64,000 nucleotides of DNA. Origin: a virus. The position numbers were made by a program, and so were the translations under genes. The notes under the pieces are model-generated. The model was not told the DNA's origin and did no database searches. It saw nothing but the letters and a program-made list of their open reading frames with translations. This document shows, one piece after another, positions 42,923-52,454 of this stretch (its first letter is position 1; every line of letters begins with the position of its first letter). The DNA is taken from IMG/VR virus record IMGVR_UViG_3300019776_000213, positions 1 through 64,000 of that record. One strand, 5' to 3'.

Positions 42923-43327
42923 TTATGATCCACTTTCATATCTATACCTGAAACGTATTGGAGTCACACCCCATTGCGCATCAGAAAGCGGGCTTTGTAT
43001 TGTTCCGGTGGATTCAATACTCACCTTCCCAGTTTTAGGAAATACTGGAAACCACTCAATCAAGCTTTGAGCAATCGTCTCAGCTTCTTTCGTACCGTTA
43101 CCATCTTTGTTGTAGATGTTTATCTGCATCGTTCCGTACATAGCGTAACGAACACCATTGATATTTTTGTTGACACTCGCAGAAGGAATGAGATATATTT
43201 CTAAGAATGTATTGTTGGGTTTAGTGAAAGGAACACCTTCAAAAGCTATAGGATATTTATCTCCTTGTGTAGCATTCCAATCTCTTAGTTTTTGCTCTAG
43301 TTCAAGGCGTATAACTCGTTGACTCAT
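42923..43327 (-). CDS. Tail terminator protein
   Basis: 134 residues. 'LEQKLRDWNATQG', 'GVPFTKPNNTFLEIYLIPS' and 'YGTMQINIYNKDGNGTKEAE' match phage tail terminator (DUF4128/gpU-like) proteins that cap the tube. Confidence 0.7.
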   Translation of the reverse strand: MSQRVIRLELEQKLRDWNATQGDKYPIAFEGVPFTKPNNTFLEIYLIPSASVNKNINGVRYAMYGTMQINIYNKDGNGTKEAETIAQSLIEWFPVFPKTGKVSIESTGTIQSPLSDAQWGVTPIRFRYRYESGS

Positions 43328-43340
43328 GTATTATATTCCT

Positions 43341-43769
43341 TTATAATTTAGCTTTAGCATTTGTCATTGCTTTTGCAACCATGCCGTAAGGAGCTGCATT
43401 TCTCCACCGAGGATCGTCAGTTGTTTTCCAACCAAGCATCTCAGCACGATAGGCATAAGATATATTATTGGTTAGAGTGACATCACCATCTTTGCGGAAA
43501 AAGTATTTAGCATTGACAAGACTATTAATACGGTCTAAGCTGTTAAAGCCGTAGTCATCTTTAGAGTCACCAGACTCGGATGAAAAGCCATTATTAGATG
43601 GATACCAATTATTGACAAGAACACCATCTGCATAAGGGGAGCCTTTAGCAGGGCTAGGAGTTCCATGCACAACATCTCTGAAAGTTTCAACTGCAAGTGT
43701 TGTTAACTTGGTATCAACTTCTGTAAGCAAGGCTTCTGTATTTTTTAATATTTGTTCGTAGAAGTCCAT
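43341..43769 (-). CDS. Neck/tail completion protein, HK97 gp10-like
   Basis: 142 residues. Helical start, then 'HGTPSPAKGSPYADGVLVNN' and 'AYRAEMLGWKT', as in gp10-like tail component proteins. First gene after a strong promoter at 43792. Confidence 0.65.
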   Translation of the reverse strand: MDFYEQILKNTEALLTEVDTKLTTLAVETFRDVVHGTPSPAKGSPYADGVLVNNWYPSNNGFSSESGDSKDDYGFNSLDRINSLVNAKYFFRKDGDVTLTNNISYAYRAEMLGWKTTDDPRWRNAAPYGMVAKAMTNAKAKL

Positions 43770-43791
43770 GCTTATTATCTTTCAATGCGTG

Positions 43792-43819
43792 ATTATATCA
43801 GAAATTTCTTATATGTCAA
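43792..43819 (-). promoter_or_regulatory. Leftward promoter before the neck/tail genes
   Basis: On the minus strand TTGACA (43819-43814), a 16-bp spacer containing the palindrome AGAAATTTCT, and TATAAT (43797-43792). The gene start is at 43769. Confidence 0.75.
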
Positions 43820-43834
43820 TATGTTTATGATGTT

Positions 43835-45010
43835 TTATGCTACTCGTTTATATAATGTTGTATATCCATAGCCACTATCAAGTTGTTTCCAGTTATCAAT
43901 GATATAAACTGGTATAGATAATGTAGAAGTGGTTGAAGATACTGTCTCAGCATTTGTAACAAGATAACCATTTGTTGATGTAAATGCTGGAGCACTTCCT
44001 ACATTAACTGTTGCACCAAGGTTAAAGGTTGGTACGTTGTCAGTTCCTGTAAAGGTATATAGGCTTGCAGAAGTGTTGGTGTATAGAACACAAGAGCCAT
44101 TAATGACAACTTTAGAACCTGTAGTATCTAATCCTGCAACTGGAAACGAAGCTCCATATTTCAATGTGACAGCTACACTAAAATTTACGGCATTATCTAT
44201 GCTGACTTTATAACTAGTGCCATTTAAGCAATAGAGATTAGTACCATCAGAGTATATCCAATTCCCAAAGTTTGCAGAGCCATTTTGTAATGCCCAAGTA
44301 GCGCCATCAGACGTTACATAAATGAAACCATCAGTTCCTAGTGCGTAAAATGACGTTGTAGGAGCATGATAAGTAATATCTTGGAAATGTATTGGAGTTG
44401 CTACTTCTACCCAACTATTCGCATTAGACGTTACATAAGCCACAGGAGAGTTTGATACAGTTGCCATTGTGACAGCAATACCTTTACCATTTCCTTCTGT
44501 GTATTGCATTCTTGCTATACTACTTGGTTGTGTGGTGTGAGTACCAGATATGAACCATCCAATACCTGTATTAGATACCCATCTTCCATTTGTTCCAAAA
44601 GCTATGTATTTAGAAAATAGCTTAGAATAAAACATTGAATCTGGTTTAGACCAAGTACCACTGTTAGTAGCATTACCTGCTGCAACAATTGTTACACCGC
44701 CGTCATCTGAGTATGAGAATACATTACCAGTTGTTCCTACTATGCGACTTGCAAAGTTTCCAGTTTTCCAAATTGTGTCTGGGCTAGAGCTTAATACGCT
44801 AGTTGTAGGATAGCTTGCAATAGCTGTAGCAGAAGATGGATACACTGCTGCTAAAGTGACTACACCAGTTTTAAGATACTTGTACGTACCTTCTGTAAGC
44901 ATTGGTTGACCGTACAATGACCCTATGATAAAAGAATCAATGGGTGTAGGAGCTGAGCCGGTGTTGCCAACTCCGCCAGAAGAAACTTGCTGCGGGTATA
45001 CATTTATCAT
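43835..45010 (-). CDS. Asp-box beta-propeller protein in the head module
   Basis: 391 residues, with blades of the type 'VTSDGATW' and 'SYSDDGGVTIV'. It is a paralogue of the tail propeller at 32914. Its place among connector genes suggests a virion-surface decoration or neck fibre that binds host or environmental sugars (inference). Confidence 0.6.
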   Translation of the reverse strand: MINVYPQQVSSGGVGNTGSAPTPIDSFIIGSLYGQPMLTEGTYKYLKTGVVTLAAVYPSSATAIASYPTTSVLSSSPDTIWKTGNFASRIVGTTGNVFSYSDDGGVTIVAAGNATNSGTWSKPDSMFYSKLFSKYIAFGTNGRWVSNTGIGWFISGTHTTQPSSIARMQYTEGNGKGIAVTMATVSNSPVAYVTSNANSWVEVATPIHFQDITYHAPTTSFYALGTDGFIYVTSDGATWALQNGSANFGNWIYSDGTNLYCLNGTSYKVSIDNAVNFSVAVTLKYGASFPVAGLDTTGSKVVINGSCVLYTNTSASLYTFTGTDNVPTFNLGATVNVGSAPAFTSTNGYLVTNAETVSSTTSTLSIPVYIIDNWKQLDSGYGYTTLYKRVA

Positions 45011-45018
45011 GTTTATCC

Positions 45019-45288
45019 TTATTCTTGCACAAGCACAGAGCCATCTTTGTCATTTAAAGAGTGCGCCCATAATCCTGAAGCTCCTGCATCTACATATACG
45101 GTGGAGAGTGCAACTACTGGCATTCCAAAGGTAGAGTCTGTAGGAGTTGTAGCTTTGATAGCTAGTGTGATTGGCACAGTTCCTTTATTGGTTACTGCAA
45201 CCTTAGTACCTACTACAATAGAGCTTGCAGCATATAAGTCGATCCAAGTTTGTTTAGGAAGTATGATGTCGCTCTTTGTATCTGCCAT
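45019..45288 (-). CDS. Small beta-rich virion protein
   Basis: 89 residues, 'ILPKQTWIDLYAASSIVVG' onward. It directly precedes the propeller gene and may anchor it. Not recognised. Confidence 0.6.
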   Translation of the reverse strand: MADTKSDIILPKQTWIDLYAASSIVVGTKVAVTNKGTVPITLAIKATTPTDSTFGMPVVALSTVYVDAGASGLWAHSLNDKDGSVLVQE

Positions 45289-45339
45289 GTATTTATCGCC
45301 TTAATTCTATTATTGTATAAACGTATAACTATTTGTAGA

Positions 45340-45732
45340 CTAGCGTCTGAGGTGCAACTCGTACAGTACGTTATTCGTACCAGAAGGATTAACTTCCTTC
45401 ATGTTCATTATCTTATATTCTGTGTTGCCAACCTGAATCTTATCTATATTAGCTTTTACTTCTGGCGGAACTAAGCCTGAGCCAGTCTTCTCAATAGGCT
45501 GCATGAAACATTGCTTGTCACCAGCTAAGATAAGAGTGTTAAATTCTTGTTTCTCACCAGCACCCATTTGTGGGTACTCTGTGAGCAATACTTTTACATC
45601 AAACAGGAACTCATCAACAATGTTTTCACCATCTATATAAGTTCCATCTGAGTAAGTCTTTAAAGTAGCTAGTCCACCAAACATGGACATCATATTAGCT
45701 ACCACACCGTCAAAGGGAGATAGATAACTCAT
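45340..45732 (-). CDS. Head completion/stopper protein
   Basis: 130 residues. Size and location between the adaptor and tail terminator genes fit a head-tail stopper. Contains 'NTLILAGDKQCFMQPIEKTG'. Family not certain. Confidence 0.5.
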   Translation of the reverse strand: MSYLSPFDGVVANMMSMFGGLATLKTYSDGTYIDGENIVDEFLFDVKVLLTEYPQMGAGEKQEFNTLILAGDKQCFMQPIEKTGSGLVPPEVKANIDKIQVGNTEYKIMNMKEVNPSGTNNVLYELHLRR

Positions 45733-45734
45733 TG

Positions 45735-46151
45735 TTATACTCCGTCAGTGCCAGCAATGATAGCAAGTACTTCATCAGCAGTAAGACCTGCCCATGCACC
45801 TTCCCAATTATCTTTGAATGTAACAATAGGATTGACAGTGTTAGTCCCAGCGCCGTAGGGGATTGGAGACACATCTGACATATTTGGATTCAACATTATA
45901 TTTTTAATGTAATCCATGTAGTTCTTATAACCTTCACTGCCCCAAATTTCGATGAAAGAAAGGCGCTGGTGGGAGCGTTGAGATAAGATAGCTGCAATGT
46001 ACCCTGCACAAACTTTAGCAGACCTATTGATATTATTGTCGTTATCTGTTAAAGTTTGGTTCAATACAGCATCGGAAAGCAATGTTATGTCATTTACATC
46101 TCCAATTTTTAACCTAAGCTTACCTACGTTTGTTGTTGGATCAATGACCAT
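45735..46151 (-). CDS. Head-tail adaptor (gp6-like)
   Basis: 138 residues from ATG 46151, preceded by AAGGATAACACA. A further ATG at 46187 is possible, but its first 12 residues look non-native. 'KLRLKIGDVNDITLLSD' and 'AAILSQRSHQRLSFIEIWG' are typical of connector adaptors. Acts under the portal. Confidence 0.65.
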   Translation of the reverse strand: MVIDPTTNVGKLRLKIGDVNDITLLSDAVLNQTLTDNDNNINRSAKVCAGYIAAILSQRSHQRLSFIEIWGSEGYKNYMDYIKNIMLNPNMSDVSPIPYGAGTNTVNPIVTFKDNWEGAWAGLTADEVLAIIAGTDGV

Positions 46152-46188
46152 TGTGTTATCCTTGTGATTAATTATAAATCTCCTCATT

Positions 46189-46228
46189 AAAGTAACCTCT
46201 TACTTTATGTAAAAAGTTACTTTGTCAA
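46189..46228 (-). promoter_or_regulatory. Leftward TTGACA box with inverted repeat before the adaptor gene
   Basis: On the minus strand TTGACA (46228-46223) is followed by AAAGTAAC (46223-46216) and, 19 nt later, GTTACTTT (46196-46189). The -10 is weak (TAAAGT at 15 bp). The right arm lies next to the first possible start. It may be a promoter, or a hairpin after the capsid gene. Confidence 0.4.
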
Positions 46229-46248
46229 GAGACTATTTTATATTACTT

Positions 46249-47277
46249 TTAGTTAGAAGTAGTCGCTGTAACTACCAAATTTGGTCTCAACAAGCATGAA
46301 ACATGGTTACTTTCGCTCTCAATTTGTATAGCAGTACCATTCAAAGCAGGTTGCTCGAAGTAGTACACTTGCTCACCAAGAGTATTTACCAGACCGAAAC
46401 GTTCTGCTGGTGCAAAGTAAGTCATGAATGCATCTGTACCAGTTGGCAAGAAGTAAGCTTCACCAGCATTCAACAAACGTACGCCGTTATAAGCATCACG
46501 CATTTCGATGAAACGTACACCCATATGGAAGAACTCACGATGGTAAGCTACAGCAGTGTTACCGTTTGCTGTCATACGTTGACGCAGAGGTTCTTGTGTA
46601 GATGTATAGTATTGGTAAGCCTGCTTGATTGTTGGATGGATAATCAGTTTAGAGAACCATTCTGGAGAGCACAAGCAAACAACACCAGTAATTGTAACCA
46701 TACCAGAGTTATCTTGAATAGCTGCAATAGCTTGTTCAATTTTAGCAGTGATTTCAGTTGTTGGCGTACCGAACAAGAAGTCGATAGATGTACGAGTTGC
46801 ACCGAATTCAGTGTTCCAGTCTTGTACCACTGTGCCGTTAGGCGCAAATACTGTACCAGAAACGATAGCTTGGGCACGAGCTTTTTCAAGAGTAGCTGCA
46901 TGAGACAAACGGATACGCTCCATTTTACGCATACGTACTGCTTCCATGCTATCGGCAGCAGACAAGTCTTCATACGCAGATTTACCTTGAATATCTTTTG
47001 GAAGAATTTGATCATCCAATGGGAAGTGAGGCACTGCGAATGTATGAATTTTACGAGAGTAATCTTTGTTTTGGTTAGAACGGTCGCCACGTACACGATC
47101 CAGAACGATACCAAAATCTTTATTGATCTCTTGGAAAGCAACTACTTGCTCTGCAACAGACTGTTCTTGGAAAATACCAAGTTGCCCAATAGTACCCCAT
47201 GTATTAGGGATAATATTAATTGCTCTCGTGTAATCAATTACATTAAAGGGCGAGTTAAAGTCACGAATGATAGACAT
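46249..47277 (-). CDS. Major capsid protein, lambda gpE-like
   Basis: 342 residues. 'TWGTIGQLGIFQEQSVAEQV', 'REFFHMGVRFIEMRD', 'GEAYFLPTGTDAFMTYFAPA' and 'QVYYFEQPA' are typical of phage major capsid protein E. It follows the gpD-like gene, as in lambda-type heads. Confidence 0.9.
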   Translation of the reverse strand: MSIIRDFNSPFNVIDYTRAINIIPNTWGTIGQLGIFQEQSVAEQVVAFQEINKDFGIVLDRVRGDRSNQNKDYSRKIHTFAVPHFPLDDQILPKDIQGKSAYEDLSAADSMEAVRMRKMERIRLSHAATLEKARAQAIVSGTVFAPNGTVVQDWNTEFGATRTSIDFLFGTPTTEITAKIEQAIAAIQDNSGMVTITGVVCLCSPEWFSKLIIHPTIKQAYQYYTSTQEPLRQRMTANGNTAVAYHREFFHMGVRFIEMRDAYNGVRLLNAGEAYFLPTGTDAFMTYFAPAERFGLVNTLGEQVYYFEQPALNGTAIQIESESNHVSCLLRPNLVVTATTSN

Positions 47278-47309
47278 TATATGTTTTCCTTTTTAATTGT
47301 TAGTTTATT

Positions 47310-47735
47310 TTAGTTTGTAGCTTCTACTAAAATCCCGACAGATTTCAAGGAAGCATAAGCTGCCAACTTCTGTGCATTAGTACTGAAACTTGCATCCAAC
47401 TTCAATGCCCCTAGACTGAGAACTACTTTACCGCGTGTCAGAGCCAGTACAGGAGTGTCTGTAGTAGCTGCGATAGCTGTATCTTGAGCCAGACCTGTTT
47501 TACCATCACCAATAAACACTGCTACTGGATTCTGAGAGCCATCTGCTGCTGCTTGTTTAGATACGATATATTTACCAGATGCTGTAATCTTGCCCAACAC
47601 TGTACCTACAGAGTATGTGACAGCAGAAGCTTCATTTACTGTCAGAACATCTGTAAATAGTTCTGGGTTATTAGGAGCATCATACTTTTTAACGAGATTA
47701 GATAAGCGGTTGCTATCTGTTGCAATAACTGCCAT
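47310..47735 (-). CDS. Head decoration protein, lambda gpD-like
   Basis: 141 residues. 'SVGTVLGKITASGKYIVSKQ' and 'GDGKTGLAQDTAIAA' with 'LTRGKVVLS' match the HDPD family that stabilises capsids after expansion. Between scaffold and capsid genes. Confidence 0.8.
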   Translation of the reverse strand: MAVIATDSNRLSNLVKKYDAPNNPELFTDVLTVNEASAVTYSVGTVLGKITASGKYIVSKQAAADGSQNPVAVFIGDGKTGLAQDTAIAATTDTPVLALTRGKVVLSLGALKLDASFSTNAQKLAAYASLKSVGILVEATN

Positions 47736-47755
47736 TTTATATTTTCCTTTAAAGA

Positions 47756-48250
47756 TTATTTAGAATGATATTTTTCAGCGAGTTTTGCTTCAAGCGAACT
47801 CTGCGTATCTTCTACTTTGGACAAATCCACATCACCAGTGATACCAGCTTCTGTGAACATTGGAGATGCTGCTTCTTTCTCCATCGAGACAGCCATTGCT
47901 CCAACAATAGCTTCAAACTGTGCATCAGCAAGACCTTCAGTAGCTTCCAATAGAGCATCTGCTTTACCAGTGCCAACTGCTGCTACAATCTTTTCTTTAC
48001 GTGCTGCCAACTCTTTTTCTTTTGCTTGTGTTGCAAGCAACTGCTTAGCTTCTTCAGATTTATCTAAAGCTGCTTTGATCACTTCATAATCAGCAGAAAG
48101 TTTTGTGTATTTATCAGAAAGTTCTTGGAAGATACCTACTTGGTCTTCTAAGGATTTCTTGGTAGCTACAAGTTGATCGGAGAGTTCTGCTGCTGACATC
48201 TCTACATCACCTTGGTTGCTTTTCATAAATTTTTGGATGCCTTTAAGCAT
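47756..48250 (-). CDS. Head scaffolding protein candidate
   Basis: 164 residues, mainly a charged coiled coil ('DQLVATKKSLEDQVGIFQEL'). It lies between the protease and decoration genes, the usual scaffold position, and overlaps the protease stop by one base. Confidence 0.65.
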   Translation of the reverse strand: MLKGIQKFMKSNQGDVEMSAAELSDQLVATKKSLEDQVGIFQELSDKYTKLSADYEVIKAALDKSEEAKQLLATQAKEKELAARKEKIVAAVGTGKADALLEATEGLADAQFEAIVGAMAVSMEKEAASPMFTEAGITGDVDLSKVEDTQSSLEAKLAEKYHSK

Positions 48251-49128
48251 TACATACTCCCTTTATTTTGTGAAACTACATATTTTACAAACTCTCGATT
48301 AGTCATAACCCCACTAACCAATTCATTGCTGAGAGATTGATCAGCATCAAATGTTGCTGCTTCAAAACCTCGAATGATCTTCGCATCAAGTCCAGTGTAC
48401 TTAGCAACATGCTCTACAAAAGAATTGTTCATTTTATCAACACTATCTTGAATTTCTTGCAAGAACTCTTTCTTGAAAGCTCCAGATTCATCGAATGGTA
48501 CTTTGTTAGCGCCAGAGGTAATATAGATACGTTTATATCCTTCTTCTTTATCATGTTCGCTCGTATCTAACAGAGCTACTACACAACCAATGCTTCCTGC
48601 ACAAGCTGTAGGATTGATGTATAATTCGTCGCACACACATGCAATTGCATAAGCTGCTGAGCAGGCAATTTCATCAATGTAGCCAATTAGCTTTACTCCA
48701 GCTTCATCACACATTGCACGAATGTTATTGGCTGTCTCAAAACAGTGTGCCGCCGAGCCGCCGCCAGAACTGAAATTGAGAATGATAGTTGTGTTACCAT
48801 CTTCAATAGCTTCTTCAACGTCTTCTTCAAGTTGCTGATAAGAAGTACCAACTAATCCGCACATCGTCATAACTGGTTTGTACGTCAGACTGCCACAAAC
48901 TTCAATCACTGTAACTGGAAGTGGAGACTCATCAAAGTCATCCATATCATCAGGTTCTTCTTCCTCATCCTCTTGTTCTTGTGGCATATCTGCTTGAGGA
49001 ACTAGGAGTTGAAGTCCTTCATTCCTCTTTTGTAGATAGCTAAGAATAGTTTCAAAAGATTGTGTATCAATCAGTTGTGGTGTGTTATACAAACTTGATG
49101 TAAGCCTTATTAGGCTATGATTTATCAT
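48250..49128 (-). CDS. Prohead protease, S49 (SppA-like)
   Basis: 292 residues. 'NFSSGGGSAAHCFET', 'DEIACSAAYAIACVCDELY' (nucleophile Ser), 'AGSIGCVVALLD' and 'TSGANKVPF' (base Lys) are the S49 motifs. An acidic linker of about 30 residues lies before the domain. It matures the prohead. Confidence 0.85.
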   Translation of the reverse strand: MINHSLIRLTSSLYNTPQLIDTQSFETILSYLQKRNEGLQLLVPQADMPQEQEDEEEEPDDMDDFDESPLPVTVIEVCGSLTYKPVMTMCGLVGTSYQQLEEDVEEAIEDGNTTIILNFSSGGGSAAHCFETANNIRAMCDEAGVKLIGYIDEIACSAAYAIACVCDELYINPTACAGSIGCVVALLDTSEHDKEEGYKRIYITSGANKVPFDESGAFKKEFLQEIQDSVDKMNNSFVEHVAKYTGLDAKIIRGFEAATFDADQSLSNELVSGVMTNREFVKYVVSQNKGSM

Positions 49129-49140
49129 ATTTAAGGCTCC

Positions 49141-50643
49141 TTATGGCGCATTAGATTTATTAGCAACAGAGTTGTCTCGTGTGCTTGTTGAGTTAGAGCC
49201 ACCATTAAGTCCTCCAACATCTGTATTGAAGCTCTTACCTGTCTTAGTTTCTACTTGACCTGTATTGATTGCTTCTAAGTCTGGAGGAGCATTTTTATCT
49301 TTTTCTGATGCACCAATAGATTTACGAACAATATTCAATACTTCACGATCTACTTCTAACAGACCAACAGCTTTAACACGTTGCAGATAAGCTCCAAGAG
49401 AATCTAAATCTGGCTGCTCAATATCACTATAAACAAACTGAGCCATACGTTCGCAAGACCAACCGTTAGCTCTGTAGATATCCCGCATCAAGTCTTGATT
49501 CAAAGTTTCTTGTATTTCTTTTAACTTGGAGTCAATAGCAAGAGATAAGATAGATGTTTTGGATTCTGCAAGACTGTAACTACCACTACCAGAGCTACCA
49601 AGCTGCACAACGTCAACATTGAGAGCAGACAATATATACTGGCGTAATGTGTCGATTGCTTTTTGAGTGTCATATTTTGCTTTACCTTTGGCTTCCATTA
49701 GTTCATACTTGAACATAGGAAGTTTGGAATCAGGATCAATAAAGTTAGGGACTAACAAGCCTCGTTGAGTGCCAGCATTATAGTTATCAATAATTGTCTG
49801 GAAGGCTGCTGCTGTAGCTTTATCTTCAGGACTGGCATCTGGTGAAAGATATTTAGGAGGAATCTCAATTTTAAGAATACCTTGAACATCTTTGGTGATA
49901 CCTAACAGAAGGGACTCTTGCAACAATGTCATCTGCTTATAAGCAAGATAAACATTCTTGTAAATACTATTACCTTCTGGATTACCCTTTGTAGCATTTG
50001 TATTGAATAGAAGAATCTTTGATCTGTCCATTTCAATAAGACCACGATCATTCAATCTATCCATGAACAAATATGCACGTTCCATGTATTGCAGAGATTG
50101 CTGAACATTTAAGATTTCAGAGCCATCTGGAGAAAATTGCCAACGGCGTATTGTCTCAGGGTTACGAGTAGGTAACTTTTTAAGTCCTATTAACCCATCG
50201 TTGAACTTAGAACCATTCTTTAACAAGCGTCTGCGAAAGACTTTCTCATTAATTGCAAAACCATATTCTAAATAAGGAATAACTGATTCTATGAAATAGT
50301 TCCAACTATGTTCCATATCATGCATCATAGATTCTACGATATCTGCACGTTCTTTATCTCTTTCATCTGACTCTGGATGAGCCTCTACTCTCCAATTTAC
50401 CCTTGTCATCATAAACCTATAAACATTCATCGCTGTTCCAACCGTTGGGTTGTTTCGCATTTCGTTAATAGTTTTGATAAAGGCTGGATATCGAAAAGCT
50501 CGTTGCTGTTCTTCAAAGATATGACCATTTGTACTTCGTAGACCAATAAACCCTTGCTCTTTCATTTGGATTCGTGGTATAGTCACACCATCATCAGGAC
50601 TAGCAGCACTGACTACGCCATCTGGCGTGTTAATATCTGGCAT
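49141..50643 (-). CDS. Portal protein, Mu gp29/DUF935-like
   Basis: 500 residues. 'NPTVGTAMNVYRFMMTRVNW', 'GFAINEKVFRRR', 'NRDL..'-like core and 'LSALNVDVVQLGSSGSGSYS' fit DUF935-type portals. Forms the dodecameric DNA gate between terminase and head. Confidence 0.85.
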   Translation of the reverse strand: MPDINTPDGVVSAASPDDGVTIPRIQMKEQGFIGLRSTNGHIFEEQQRAFRYPAFIKTINEMRNNPTVGTAMNVYRFMMTRVNWRVEAHPESDERDKERADIVESMMHDMEHSWNYFIESVIPYLEYGFAINEKVFRRRLLKNGSKFNDGLIGLKKLPTRNPETIRRWQFSPDGSEILNVQQSLQYMERAYLFMDRLNDRGLIEMDRSKILLFNTNATKGNPEGNSIYKNVYLAYKQMTLLQESLLLGITKDVQGILKIEIPPKYLSPDASPEDKATAAAFQTIIDNYNAGTQRGLLVPNFIDPDSKLPMFKYELMEAKGKAKYDTQKAIDTLRQYILSALNVDVVQLGSSGSGSYSLAESKTSILSLAIDSKLKEIQETLNQDLMRDIYRANGWSCERMAQFVYSDIEQPDLDSLGAYLQRVKAVGLLEVDREVLNIVRKSIGASEKDKNAPPDLEAINTGQVETKTGKSFNTDVGGLNGGSNSTSTRDNSVANKSNAP

Positions 50644-50665
50644 TGTAGCTCCTTGTTGCTAGTGA

Positions 50666-50699
50666 ACATGAGATTGTTAATTAAAACAGAGTCTCATGT
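50666..50699 (-). other. Hairpin in the portal mRNA leader
   Basis: ACATGAGA (50666-50673) and TCTCATGT (50692-50699) form a perfect 8-bp stem with an 18-nt loop in the 5' leader between the promoter at 50721 and the portal start. Possibly an mRNA stabiliser. Confidence 0.6.
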
Positions 50700-50720
50700 T
50701 ACATTTAATTTATGCTGCGG

Positions 50721-50748
50721 ATTATATCACAACTTTTCCATTTGTCAA
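50721..50748 (-). promoter_or_regulatory. Leftward promoter for the head operon
   Basis: On the minus strand TTGACA (50748-50743), 16-bp spacer, TATAAT (50726-50721). It lies between the terminase and portal genes. Confidence 0.85.
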
Positions 50749-50766
50749 TAGTTTTGTTGTAAATAA

Positions 50767-52218
50767 TTAATAAACTGTTGGAATTGGAGAGGATTGTGAT
50801 AGGTTTGGTATGGCGAATGTGGGGATTGTATAAGATTTTAGCAGTGCTTTCATGGCCGACGCGCAGGAGTCCCATAAATCGTCCTTTTGCTTTCTGTTAC
50901 CATCAATGAAATTTTCAAGTTCTGTAAATAAAAACTCATTCCATTCAGGGTCAACCAATACTTTTACAAACCCTGCTTCAGCTAGAGTAAGGAACGGTTG
51001 CATCCTTTGTAATTTGCTCTTGGTTCCACCTGTCCTATCAACCCTTGCATCTACTCCTGCGTCTACTAGTGTCTTTAAGAAAAACATTGTTGCCGCTTTA
51101 GCTGCTACACCAACGTCCTCTGGTATATATACAGGGCAATTAATTCCCAAACCTTTATCTCTTTTATCTGTTTCAATAATAGTATCAAGAACACCATTTA
51201 TTAGTTTGCGATACTTTTCAGCGTGATGTATAATATAATAACCGTCTTTAGTTTTTGACATCATGACAGATGCAGTCCAGTCTGGGTCTGGATAAGCCTC
51301 AGAAGGTAAACTGCCTGCCAAGTCCATTGCCCTTACCGTACTTACTATGTTATCAGGTAATTCTGTAATCATCTCACACCAAGCTCGTTTAAAGTAGCCT
51401 TGTGTTTCTTGAATAGCGTGCCAGCTTCCTAAGAAAAGACGTTCTCGTTCAGTTCTTTTAAGATTTTGTAAACGGTTCAGGTATGCTGGCTGCTCACGGC
51501 ACAGCACAGGATTGTCAAGAATTGTCGCAGAGATATAAGTGTAGCTTTGAGCATGTATAGTGTCTCCATATAGTGTTTCAAGTTCCTCTTTTGAGTCTGC
51601 TGTTACAGTTTCGCCATTATACGTAGCATACCATCGTTCTTTTCCAGATAATTCAGGTCGTGGAATACCTGTATCCATGTCTAGGTATGCTTGTACAAAC
51701 TTATATAAGTAAGAAGTTCTTGATGGGTTAGCTGTGCAAATTAACTGATGTGGTGCTTTAGCTTTAGACCTGATACGTGATTCAAGGTATTTAATTTGCA
51801 CTTCACTATGCCATTGAGCTTCATCGAATATTACTAATGAGTATTGTCCACCGTCGAAGTTATTAATATCCCTGTCTGCACCACATACTTTAAACTGTAC
51901 TTGCGCGCCAGATGGAAAAGTTGCAGACATCGTAGGGTGAGACTTGAACTTAGCCCCATAATCCCTCCACATATCCTGAGCTTCCATGAACAGACCACCA
52001 GCTTGAGTAAGTTGTGTACTTGTCTCACGAATAAACACTGCCCTAAAAAAGGGGTCATTAACATATTTTAATATTAACATCAGTGCTTGGTGTGACTTGC
52101 CTGATCCAGCACCGCCGCCGAAGATGACGAAGTTAGACTTACAGTTTAAAAACATCTTATGAGCTTCTGAGGAAGGAGCTAATACCTTCCTCTTATTCTC
52201 TTTAACCTCTTTACTCAT
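50767..52218 (-). CDS. terL: Terminase large subunit
   Basis: 483 residues. Walker A 'FGGGAGSGKSHQ', Walker B 'SLVIFDEAQW', coupling 'ICTANPSR', and a C-terminal nuclease domain starting 'VRAMDLAGSLPS'. It cuts and pumps the concatemer into proheads. It is separated from the TerS-like gene by 1.8 kb of unusual DNA. Confidence 0.93.
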   Translation of the reverse strand: MSKEVKENKRKVLAPSSEAHKMFLNCKSNFVIFGGGAGSGKSHQALMLILKYVNDPFFRAVFIRETSTQLTQAGGLFMEAQDMWRDYGAKFKSHPTMSATFPSGAQVQFKVCGADRDINNFDGGQYSLVIFDEAQWHSEVQIKYLESRIRSKAKAPHQLICTANPSRTSYLYKFVQAYLDMDTGIPRPELSGKERWYATYNGETVTADSKEELETLYGDTIHAQSYTYISATILDNPVLCREQPAYLNRLQNLKRTERERLFLGSWHAIQETQGYFKRAWCEMITELPDNIVSTVRAMDLAGSLPSEAYPDPDWTASVMMSKTKDGYYIIHHAEKYRKLINGVLDTIIETDKRDKGLGINCPVYIPEDVGVAAKAATMFFLKTLVDAGVDARVDRTGGTKSKLQRMQPFLTLAEAGFVKVLVDPEWNEFLFTELENFIDGNRKQKDDLWDSCASAMKALLKSYTIPTFAIPNLSQSSPIPTVY

Positions 52219-52414
52219 TAATTACCTCCGTTTTATTGTTATCTATATTGACACGGAGGTTTATTTCATCTATAATTAACTGCCTAAGACTGTCAATATC
52301 TACGTCGTAGAAACACTCAGAATACCCATGAAAATATTTTACTGGTTGATCATAATTAGACTTTAGATATTTCAATATTATTTGTTCTATATCCCTGCAA
52401 TAGATACCATTCAT
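52211..52414 (-). CDS. Small hypothetical protein before terL
   Basis: 67 residues, overlapping terL by 8 nt. No good ribosome site precedes ATG 52414. Acidic C-terminus; its last codons contain the GGAGG used by terL. Not recognised. Confidence 0.5.
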   Translation of the reverse strand: MNGIYCRDIEQIILKYLKSNYDQPVKYFHGYSECFYDVDIDSLRQLIIDEINLRVNIDNNKTEVINE

Positions 52415-52454
52415 GCAGAAGTTATCTATTATTTTAAAGTCTAACTTACTCTTT

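Noticed and set aside
46303-47313. 336-residue ORF opposite the capsid gene
   Set aside because: Shadow frame of the gpE-like gene; no ribosome site and unusual Cys/Ser-rich composition.
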